Assembly (NCBI GenBank): GCA_900542945.1
Contig: UQPI01000064.1
Coordinates: 1-11,612 of the forward strand
From: an uncultured Collinsella sp.
Lineage (GTDB): Bacteria; Actinomycetota; Coriobacteriia; Coriobacteriales; Coriobacteriaceae
Reading direction: 5' to 3'
DNA: 11,612 nt
Shown here: one piece after another, positions 1-4,867 of the stretch
Layout of the letters: the number at the start of each line of letters is the position of its first letter
How positions within the stretch are numbered: the first letter of the stretch is position 1
Translations under genes and position numbers: made by a program
The notes under the pieces: model-generated
The model's database searches: none
Told to the model about the DNA's origin: nothing
Seen by the model: the letters and a program-made list of their open reading frames with translations, nothing else

Positions 1-1267
1 CTTAGAGGTCCTCGCGCCAGAAGGGCATGCTCATGCAGCGCGGGCCGCCGCGGCCGCGGGAGAGCTCGGCGGAGGGCACGACGAGAAGGTCCAGGCCCTC
101 CTTGTACAGCACGTCGTTGGTGACGGTGTTGCGGGCGTAGACGCAGATCTTGCCGGGCTCGACGCACAGGGTGTTGGAGCCGTCGTTCCACTGCTCGCGG
201 GAGGCCGCGATCGGGTCGCCGCCGCCGCAGGGGATCAGCTTGACCTGGTCGACGCCGGTGGCGTCCTCCAGGACGTGCTCGAGGGTGTCCTCGATCAGGC
301 GGATGTTCACGTCGCCCGGGTTCTTGCCGGCGGTCAGCTCGTAGACGCGCAGGGTGCCCATGATGGCGGGGTGGATCGTGAACTTATCGACGTCGATCTG
401 GGTGAAGACCGTGTCGAGGTGCATGAAGGCGCGCGAGACCGGGATGTCGAAGGCCAGGATGCGCTCGACCTTGGAGTCGGAGTTCCAGAAGATGTTCTGG
501 GCCATGACGTCGATGGCTGCGGCCTGGGTGCGCTGGGAGATGCCGACGGCGAGGGTCTTCTCGTTGATGTTCAGCACGTCGCCGCCCTCGGTGTGGAACT
601 GGCAGTCGCGGCGGAAGTACAGGGAGACGTCCTTGTAGTCGGGGTGGTACTTGAAGACGTACTTGCCGTACAGGGTCTCGCGGTTGCGGGTGACCGAGTA
701 CATGCGGTTGAGGTTGACGCCCTCGCCGACGACCGCGAACGGGTCGCGGGTGAAGTAGAGGTTGGGCATCGGGTCGATGATCAGGTCGGACTCGGACTCG
801 GAGTTGACCAGGGAGTCGAGGGTCGTGGACGCCGTGAGGGGCATGTCGATCTCGGCCTTGGTCATGCCGGCCATGGTCTTCTTGACGAACTCGAGGTTGT
901 CCTCGATGGAGTCCAGCTTCTCGCGGACGATCTGCGGCATGTGCTGGCCGCGGATGCCTGCCTCGGCGATGTACTGGTCGGTGAACTCGGCGCGGGCGCC
1001 GGGGACCTGGTCGAACACCTCTGCGACGAGGTTCTCGAGGTAGAGCACCTCCACGCCCTGGTCCCTCAGGATCTGGGCGAAGGTGTCGTGCTCCTGCTGC
1101 GCGACCTCAAGGAACGGGACGTCGTCGAACAGGAGTCGCTCGAGCTCGTCGGGCGGCAGGTTGAGGAGCTCGTCGCCGGGACGGTGCAGGCAGACCTTCC
1201 TGAGCTTGCCGATCTCGGAAGGCACGTGCAGACCTTTCGTCATGGCCTCCTACCTTTCTTTCGGGCC
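1..1267. repeat. Long direct repeat, copy 1 (arcA unit)
   Basis: This block matches 3077-4343 in the same orientation (offset 3076). It covers the whole arcA gene, 1 nt after the stop codon, and 24 nt upstream of the start codon including the ribosome binding site. The translations of both copies are identical in the coding frame and in two other frames, which implies nucleotide identity. Identity stops sharply after the shared TTTCGGGCC at 1267. The left limit cannot be seen because the window begins here. Confidence 0.93.
2..1243 (-). CDS. arcA: Arginine deiminase, copy 1
   Basis: Cytoplasmic arginine deiminase hydrolyses L-arginine to citrulline and ammonia, the first step of the ATP-yielding arginine deiminase pathway. 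The 413-residue protein has the normal family length. Visible motifs are MPNLYFTRDPF (residues 158-168, with Asp167), HTEGGD (Glu219), the MHLDT motif (His275 and Asp277) and the C-terminal GRGGPRCMSMP with the catalytic Cys403, so the active site is complete. The start MTKGLHV fits the family N-terminus. It is preceded by AAAGG and AGGAGG; the second lies only 2 nt from the ATG, so the upstream AAAGG may be the working site. The protein is identical to copy 2 at 3078-4319. The stop is at the window edge, so downstream arc genes, if present, are not visible. The gene has its own promoter near 1326-1391, and the terminator at 1730-1768 separates it from the aminotransferase gene. Confidence 0.97.
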   Translation of the reverse strand: MTKGLHVPSEIGKLRKVCLHRPGDELLNLPPDELERLLFDDVPFLEVAQQEHDTFAQILRDQGVEVLYLENLVAEVFDQVPGARAEFTDQYIAEAGIRGQHMPQIVREKLDSIEDNLEFVKKTMAGMTKAEIDMPLTASTTLDSLVNSESESDLIIDPMPNLYFTRDPFAVVGEGVNLNRMYSVTRNRETLYGKYVFKYHPDYKDVSLYFRRDCQFHTEGGDVLNINEKTLAVGISQRTQAAAIDVMAQNIFWNSDSKVERILAFDIPVSRAFMHLDTVFTQIDVDKFTIHPAIMGTLRVYELTAGKNPGDVNIRLIEDTLEHVLEDATGVDQVKLIPCGGGDPIAASREQWNDGSNTLCVEPGKICVYARNTVTNDVLYKEGLDLLVVPSAELSRGRGGPRCMSMPFWREDL

Positions 1268-1319
1268 CCTGTCAGGGCCGATTCGTTAGCGCCCCTCCGT
1301 GTGAGGCGTTATTGCTGAC
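1244..1319 (-). promoter_or_regulatory. arcA copy 1 5' leader with two hairpins
   Basis: This is the predicted untranslated leader between the inferred start of transcription (about 1319) and the start codon. It can fold into hairpin A (1290-1308; GCG-rich arms, 5-nt loop) and hairpin B (1264-1279; GGCCC/GGGCC arms), which sits just upstream of the ribosome binding site. No U tract follows either one, so these do not look like terminators. The copy 2 leader has the same two-hairpin plan with a different sequence. Function is unknown; mRNA stability or translation control is possible. Confidence 0.45.
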
Positions 1320-1325
1320 GACATA

Positions 1326-1391
1326 TTTATATCCAAAATCAGTCCATACTTCCACCTCGCCCCCGAACGGTTTTATATGAGGGGTGAACGG
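1326..1391 (-). promoter_or_regulatory. arcA copy 1 promoter with paired LytTR-like boxes
   Basis: Read on the minus strand, a -10 box TATAAA lies at 1331-1326, with a poor -35 (GTGGAA, 1355-1350) 18 bp upstream. Two CCGTTC boxes (plus-strand GAACGG at 1365-1370 and 1386-1391) repeat with a 21-bp period. The proximal box begins 39 bp upstream of the -10. The same elements at the same distances occur before arcA copy 2. A weak -35 with two same-face direct repeats suggests an activator site. The box resembles the LytTR consensus [TA][AC][CA]GTTN[AG][TG], but the regulator is inferred only. Confidence 0.6.
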
Positions 1392-1566
1392 CATACACAT
1401 ATACTTCACGCATGGCACACTTTGATATAATAAAGTGTATTTACGTGCTAAAACGCGTTTTCAGTCCAAATAGCAAATGGAACTTAACTTTATTAAACCA
1501 CCCTCAAATTGCATATTTCTAATAAAGCTATGAATAGAATCAGCGATTCATGCTACGTCTCAACCA
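1392..1566. other. AT-rich intergenic DNA upstream of arcA copy 1
   Basis: There is no gene in this stretch. It holds a dyad, ACACTTT (1417-1423) and AAAGTGT (1432-1438), around a perfect TATAAT at 1426-1431. It also holds the block AATTGCATA (1507-1515), which recurs at 4583-4591 in the other arcA upstream region. Neither has a proven function. Confidence 0.4.
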
Positions 1567-1605
1567 TTTTCATTTTTATTCAGAAAAAAGTTTGTCCTAT
1601 TCATT
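1566..1605 (-). promoter_or_regulatory. Candidate tandem ARG boxes (ArgR/AhrC)
   Basis: Two ATTCA pentamers (1578-1582 and 1599-1603; TGAAT on the minus strand) are spaced 21 bp apart, the spacing of paired ARG boxes in known arginine-regulated promoters. The promoter-proximal one reads TGAATAAAAATGAAAA on the minus strand. It differs from the Bacillus AhrC consensus TGAATAAAAATKCAAK at two of 16 positions. The second box keeps only the first half. The pair lies 247 and 268 bp upstream of the arcA -10, exactly as in copy 2. Arginine repressor/activator proteins commonly control arc genes, but this site is inferred. Confidence 0.5.
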
Positions 1606-1606
1606 T

Positions 1607-1651
1607 CTGGTAAACAAATTACCGTTTACCAGACGCTTGATACCGTTCACC
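1607..1651 (+). promoter_or_regulatory. Composite operator: dyad plus 21-bp direct repeat
   Basis: A perfect 9-bp inverted repeat, CTGGTAAAC (1607-1615) and GTTTACCAG (1624-1632), overlaps a direct repeat ACCGTTTACC (1621-1630) and ACCGTTCACC (1642-1651) with a 21-bp period. The direct repeat is the same box family as at the arcA promoters but points rightward. TTGATA at 1637-1642 and TATAAG at 1662-1667 could be a rightward promoter with a long 19-bp spacer. No protein gene follows on the plus strand. Confidence 0.45.
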
Positions 1652-1729
1652 GGAAGCTCAGTATAAGGCCCAGCGGATACCGGCTCGCTTTACGGCCCCA
1701 TTTGTAACAACTTGACTTCTCGGTATAGA

Positions 1730-1768
1730 AAAACGAACCCGCTTCCCCTGGGGAAACGGGTCCGTTTT
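1730..1768. terminator. Bidirectional intrinsic terminator after arcT-like gene
   Basis: This long imperfect stem has arms AAAACG-ACCCG-TTCCCC and GGGGAA-CGGGT-CGTTTT, interrupted by A/C mismatches. The minus-strand transcript ends in TTCGTTTTTCT, a good U tract, so this should end the aminotransferase transcript about 50 nt after its stop. The plus-strand transcript ends in CGTTTTCGATT, so it could also work rightward. Confidence 0.8.
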
Positions 1769-1817
1769 CGATTATCTTCGGCCAATTTGGATAAGGCCCT
1801 CGAAAATCGTCGGAATC

Positions 1818-2942
1818 CTAGCGATCGAACTCCGCCAGTGCCTCGCCCAAAAGCCTCAGGCCCTCGCGAAGAACGTCTTCGCTCGCGCAGTAGCCCAGGC
1901 GTGCGCCGCAGGGAAGCTCAAAGCGGCTACCGGGAACCAGCAGCACTCCCCTCTCGGCCAACAGGCGCTTGCAGAACTCCTCGTCGTCCTCGGGAATATC
2001 CAGCTGGATAAACGAGGTGGACACGCCCCGCGGGGCCGTCCAGGAGACGCGGTCCTGCGTATCAATCCAAGCCTGTGCGATATCGCGGTTGCCAAAAACG
2101 ATCTTACGGTTGCGCTCGAGAATCTTGTCCTTGTGCTCGAGCACGTAGGTCGCCAGGGCGTCGTTGAACACGCCGCCGCAGATCATGGTGTAGTCGCGAT
2201 ATGTGCGGATGCGGTTGGACACCCCTTCGTTGGCCACGACCCAGCCCACGCGGCCCGCAGGCGTCGAATAGGTCTTGGACACCGAGTTGGTGACAATGGC
2301 CTTCTCGTACACGTCGGCCATCGACATAAAGGAGTCAGTGTTTTCGAGCGGCAGGTACACCTCGTCGCACAGCACATAGGCGCCAGCCGAACGGGCGATC
2401 TCGGCAATCTGGCCGAGCGTATCGGCATCGAGCACCGTACCGATGGGATTCGATGCGTTATTGATGCAGATGAGCTTGGTGTTGGGGCGCACCGAGCGCT
2501 TGAGCTCCTCGATATCGGGCTTCCAGCCGAGCTCCTCGCGAAGCTCCCAATACTCGACCTCGGCACCAAGCGTACGCGGAATCTCATAGAGCGGCGCATA
2601 GGTAGGCCACTCGGCAATCACGTGATCGCCGGGCTCGACAACAGCCATGATGGCATTGAGGTTAGCACCCGTACAGCCATTGGTCTGCAAAATGTGATCG
2701 GGATTGACCTCGCGACGATACAGCTTGGCGACTTCGGCCTTAAACTCCGGCGAACCCTCGATCCAGCCGTAATTCATCTTCTCGCGATCCAGGCGCTCGT
2801 AGAACGTAGCACCGTCCTGCTCGTCAAGTGCGCGAAGCTCACCCATGGTCAGCGACGAGATCGTCGACTGAGCGATATCCCAGGTAGCACTCTTCTCCCA
2901 AACGTTGAGCCAATCCTCAACGCCAATTGTCTTGATATCCAT
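1818..2942 (-). CDS. arcT: PLP-dependent class I/II aminotransferase, ArcT-like
   Basis: This is a cytoplasmic fold-type I PLP enzyme of 374 residues if started at the ATG at 2942, which follows AAGGTGG at a good distance. Visible family residues are Tyr115 (TYAPLY), Asn165 in NNASNPIG, Asp193 and Tyr196 in CDEVY, the PLP lysine Lys223 in SVSKTYS, Arg231 in PAGR and Arg348 near the C-terminus (substrate carboxylate). The fold is intact. An in-frame start at 3026 would add 28 residues encoded across a hairpin and is unlikely. It lies between two arcA copies on the same strand. Several arc operons, for example in lactobacilli, carry a putative transaminase arcT, which is the reason for the symbol. 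Capreomycidine-synthase-like aminotransferases are related and are an alternative name. The substrate is not known. Transcription probably reads through from arcA copy 2 past the hairpin at 2983-3017. Confidence 0.85.
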   Translation of the reverse strand: MDIKTIGVEDWLNVWEKSATWDIAQSTISSLTMGELRALDEQDGATFYERLDREKMNYGWIEGSPEFKAEVAKLYRREVNPDHILQTNGCTGANLNAIMAVVEPGDHVIAEWPTYAPLYEIPRTLGAEVEYWELREELGWKPDIEELKRSVRPNTKLICINNASNPIGTVLDADTLGQIAEIARSAGAYVLCDEVYLPLENTDSFMSMADVYEKAIVTNSVSKTYSTPAGRVGWVVANEGVSNRIRTYRDYTMICGGVFNDALATYVLEHKDKILERNRKIVFGNRDIAQAWIDTQDRVSWTAPRGVSTSFIQLDIPEDDEEFCKRLLAERGVLLVPGSRFELPCGARLGYCASEDVLREGLRLLGEALAEFDR

Positions 2943-2982
2943 GGCCACCTTATCTGATCTTAATTTAGCGTCAATAAACATG

Positions 2983-3017
2983 AATGGGACGGTGCGAAAG
3001 AACCGCACCGTCCCATT
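2983..3017 (-). terminator. Hairpin between arcA copy 2 and arcT-like gene
   Basis: A perfect 14-bp stem, AATGGGACGGTGCG (2983-2996) and CGCACCGTCCCATT (3004-3017), has a 7-nt loop. On the minus strand it is followed by CATGTTTATT, a weak U-rich tail, so it may be a leaky intrinsic terminator that lowers expression of the downstream aminotransferase gene. Two smaller stems lie between it and the arcA stop: ACATCTA/TAGATGT at 3023-3044 and AAGACC/GGTCTT at 3052-3069. Confidence 0.6.
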
Positions 3018-3076
3018 GGGAGACATCTAATGTCAGCTAGATGTTTGTAGTAAGACCTGTACGGGTCTTTGAAAAC

Positions 3077-4343
3077 CTTAGAGGTCCTCGCGCCAGAAGG
3101 GCATGCTCATGCAGCGCGGGCCGCCGCGGCCGCGGGAGAGCTCGGCGGAGGGCACGACGAGAAGGTCCAGGCCCTCCTTGTACAGCACGTCGTTGGTGAC
3201 GGTGTTGCGGGCGTAGACGCAGATCTTGCCGGGCTCGACGCACAGGGTGTTGGAGCCGTCGTTCCACTGCTCGCGGGAGGCCGCGATCGGGTCGCCGCCG
3301 CCGCAGGGGATCAGCTTGACCTGGTCGACGCCGGTGGCGTCCTCCAGGACGTGCTCGAGGGTGTCCTCGATCAGGCGGATGTTCACGTCGCCCGGGTTCT
3401 TGCCGGCGGTCAGCTCGTAGACGCGCAGGGTGCCCATGATGGCGGGGTGGATCGTGAACTTATCGACGTCGATCTGGGTGAAGACCGTGTCGAGGTGCAT
3501 GAAGGCGCGCGAGACCGGGATGTCGAAGGCCAGGATGCGCTCGACCTTGGAGTCGGAGTTCCAGAAGATGTTCTGGGCCATGACGTCGATGGCTGCGGCC
3601 TGGGTGCGCTGGGAGATGCCGACGGCGAGGGTCTTCTCGTTGATGTTCAGCACGTCGCCGCCCTCGGTGTGGAACTGGCAGTCGCGGCGGAAGTACAGGG
3701 AGACGTCCTTGTAGTCGGGGTGGTACTTGAAGACGTACTTGCCGTACAGGGTCTCGCGGTTGCGGGTGACCGAGTACATGCGGTTGAGGTTGACGCCCTC
3801 GCCGACGACCGCGAACGGGTCGCGGGTGAAGTAGAGGTTGGGCATCGGGTCGATGATCAGGTCGGACTCGGACTCGGAGTTGACCAGGGAGTCGAGGGTC
3901 GTGGACGCCGTGAGGGGCATGTCGATCTCGGCCTTGGTCATGCCGGCCATGGTCTTCTTGACGAACTCGAGGTTGTCCTCGATGGAGTCCAGCTTCTCGC
4001 GGACGATCTGCGGCATGTGCTGGCCGCGGATGCCTGCCTCGGCGATGTACTGGTCGGTGAACTCGGCGCGGGCGCCGGGGACCTGGTCGAACACCTCTGC
4101 GACGAGGTTCTCGAGGTAGAGCACCTCCACGCCCTGGTCCCTCAGGATCTGGGCGAAGGTGTCGTGCTCCTGCTGCGCGACCTCAAGGAACGGGACGTCG
4201 TCGAACAGGAGTCGCTCGAGCTCGTCGGGCGGCAGGTTGAGGAGCTCGTCGCCGGGACGGTGCAGGCAGACCTTCCTGAGCTTGCCGATCTCGGAAGGCA
4301 CGTGCAGACCTTTCGTCATGGCCTCCTACCTTTCTTTCGGGCC
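3077..4343. repeat. Long direct repeat, copy 2 (arcA unit)
   Basis: This is the partner of 1-1267 in direct orientation. The repeat unit from one copy to the next is 3076 bp and carries arcA, the arcT-like gene and the intergenic DNA. Sequence identity ends after GGGCC at 4343, where the leader changes to TTTCGGCC. Confidence 0.93.
3078..4319 (-). CDS. arcA: Arginine deiminase, copy 2
   Basis: This gene encodes the same 413-residue arginine deiminase as 2-1243, with the same complete active site (Asp167, Glu219, His275, Asp277, Cys403). It uses the same ATG start and the same AAAGG/AGGAGG upstream. It is the first gene of the leftward group arcA - arcT-like. Its promoter at 4401-4466 shares operator-like islands with copy 1, but the rest of the upstream DNA differs. 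Identical coding sequences beside diverged promoters suggest recent gene conversion or selection on dosage. The arrangement could also reflect a very recent partial duplication. A functional difference between the enzymes is excluded at the protein level; only expression can differ. Confidence 0.97.
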   Translation of the reverse strand: MTKGLHVPSEIGKLRKVCLHRPGDELLNLPPDELERLLFDDVPFLEVAQQEHDTFAQILRDQGVEVLYLENLVAEVFDQVPGARAEFTDQYIAEAGIRGQHMPQIVREKLDSIEDNLEFVKKTMAGMTKAEIDMPLTASTTLDSLVNSESESDLIIDPMPNLYFTRDPFAVVGEGVNLNRMYSVTRNRETLYGKYVFKYHPDYKDVSLYFRRDCQFHTEGGDVLNINEKTLAVGISQRTQAAAIDVMAQNIFWNSDSKVERILAFDIPVSRAFMHLDTVFTQIDVDKFTIHPAIMGTLRVYELTAGKNPGDVNIRLIEDTLEHVLEDATGVDQVKLIPCGGGDPIAASREQWNDGSNTLCVEPGKICVYARNTVTNDVLYKEGLDLLVVPSAELSRGRGGPRCMSMPFWREDL

Positions 4344-4394
4344 TTTCGGCCGAATCTCTCAGCACCCTTCCGTAACGGGTGCTGCTTGCTGACA
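4320..4394 (-). promoter_or_regulatory. arcA copy 2 5' leader with two hairpins
   Basis: This is the predicted untranslated leader. Hairpin A at 4361-4383 has a perfect 7-bp stem, AGCACCC/GGGTGCT. Hairpin B at 4340-4351 has GGCC/GGCC arms, with a GAAA (GNRA-type) loop on the minus strand. The plan matches the copy 1 leader although the stem sequences differ, and GTCAGCAA upstream and CCCGAAAGAAAGG downstream are shared. No U tract follows, so termination is not indicated. Confidence 0.45.
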
Positions 4395-4400
4395 GCTCTA

Positions 4401-4466
4401 GTTATATCCAAATTCCAACCGCAATTCCACCTCGCCCCCGAACGGTCAACAAAGTTCGATGAACGG
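4401..4466 (-). promoter_or_regulatory. arcA copy 2 promoter with paired LytTR-like boxes
   Basis: On the minus strand the -10 is TATAAC (4406-4401), with GTGGAA 18 bp upstream as a weak -35. The two CCGTTC boxes (plus-strand GAACGG at 4440-4445 and 4461-4466) repeat at 21 bp. The proximal one starts 39 bp upstream of the -10, as in copy 1. The 19-bp plus-strand block CCACCTCGCCCCCGAACGG is shared by both promoters, while the DNA between the two boxes is not. Confidence 0.6.
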
Positions 4467-4641
4467 TATATCGAATATGATTCCCCCATAATGCACTTCG
4501 GCGTTCTAAAGTAACTTTTCTAAGGTAAACGCTCTTTTTCCCATAAATTATCCCCCATCGCATCTATAAATCCATGATTCAGAATTGCATAGGTAAAACG
4601 GTTTTATGTATATAAATGAAGCTAGCTCACGTTTTGGACCG
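4467..4641. other. AT-rich intergenic DNA upstream of arcA copy 2
   Basis: No gene is visible. It contains AATTGCATA (4583-4591), shared with 1507-1515. It also contains GGTAAAACGGT (4592-4602; ACCGTTTTACC on the minus strand), a possible single member of the CCGTT box family without a 21-bp partner. Confidence 0.4.
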
Positions 4642-4680
4642 AATTCGATGATATTCAGCTCACCATCATTCTTATTCACG
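4641..4680 (-). promoter_or_regulatory. Candidate tandem ARG boxes (ArgR/AhrC), copy 2
   Basis: ATTCA pentamers at 4653-4657 and 4674-4678 are 21 bp apart and lie 247 and 268 bp upstream of the arcA copy 2 -10, matching copy 1 exactly. The distal box reads TGAATAAGAATGATGG on the minus strand, about 12 of 16 matches to the AhrC consensus. The DNA around these pentamers is otherwise mostly different between the copies, which favours a kept site over simple shared ancestry. Confidence 0.5.
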
Positions 4681-4770
4681 CATCCCTATCAGTTGAGTGA
4701 GAATATTGAACGCTAGCAATAGCGTCGCGAGCGTTAGTTCTATGGCCGGGCATCGTAAGAAATAGGTAAA

Positions 4771-4840
4771 GATACCGTTCACGCGATACGTCCGTGCCAG
4801 CGGTCAACTAAATTGAGACAATAGAATAGAGTTAGGCTAT
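4771..4840 (+). promoter_or_regulatory. ppk upstream region with single CCGTTC box
   Basis: GATACCGTTCAC (4771-4782) is identical over 12 bp to 1639-1650 and belongs to the same box family as the arcA promoters, here pointing toward ppk. A possible -10, TAGAAT (4822-4827), lies downstream without a convincing -35. A clear 21-bp partner box was not found. A small perfect hairpin, ACGCTA-GCAA-TAGCGT, lies just upstream at 4710-4725. The promoter call is weak. Confidence 0.35.
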
Positions 4841-4841
4841 C

Positions 4842-4856
4842 GTCCCCTGCGGGGAC
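4842..4856 (+). promoter_or_regulatory. Hairpin at the ppk translation start
   Basis: A perfect 6-bp stem GTCCCC/GGGGAC with a TGC loop ends 11 nt before the first ATG of ppk. The right arm holds the only strong purine-rich stretch (GGGGA) that could act as a ribosome binding site, so the stem could hide it. Confidence 0.45.
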
Positions 4857-4867
4857 TGAACGGACAG

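Noticed and set aside
275..1318. Long plus-strand open frames opposite arcA (also 3069-4514)
   Set aside because: They are low-complexity Val/Asp/Gly-rich shadows caused by GC-rich codon bias of the opposite strand; the arcA frame has a complete active site.
1639..1652. Catabolite-response (cre) site at TGATACCGTTCACC
   Set aside because: It has two mismatches to the cre consensus, and the related boxes at the arcA promoters fit cre poorly, so the direct-repeat reading explains more.
1268..1817. CRISPR array, tRNA or small protein gene in the AT-rich intergenic regions
   Set aside because: The repeats are only 6-12 bp operator-like boxes with no array of spacers; no cloverleaf and no convincing small frame with a ribosome binding site were seen.
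2943..3026. Longer start for the aminotransferase gene at 3026
   Set aside because: The extra 28 residues are encoded across a perfect hairpin, do not resemble the family, and the ATG at 2942 has a good ribosome binding site.
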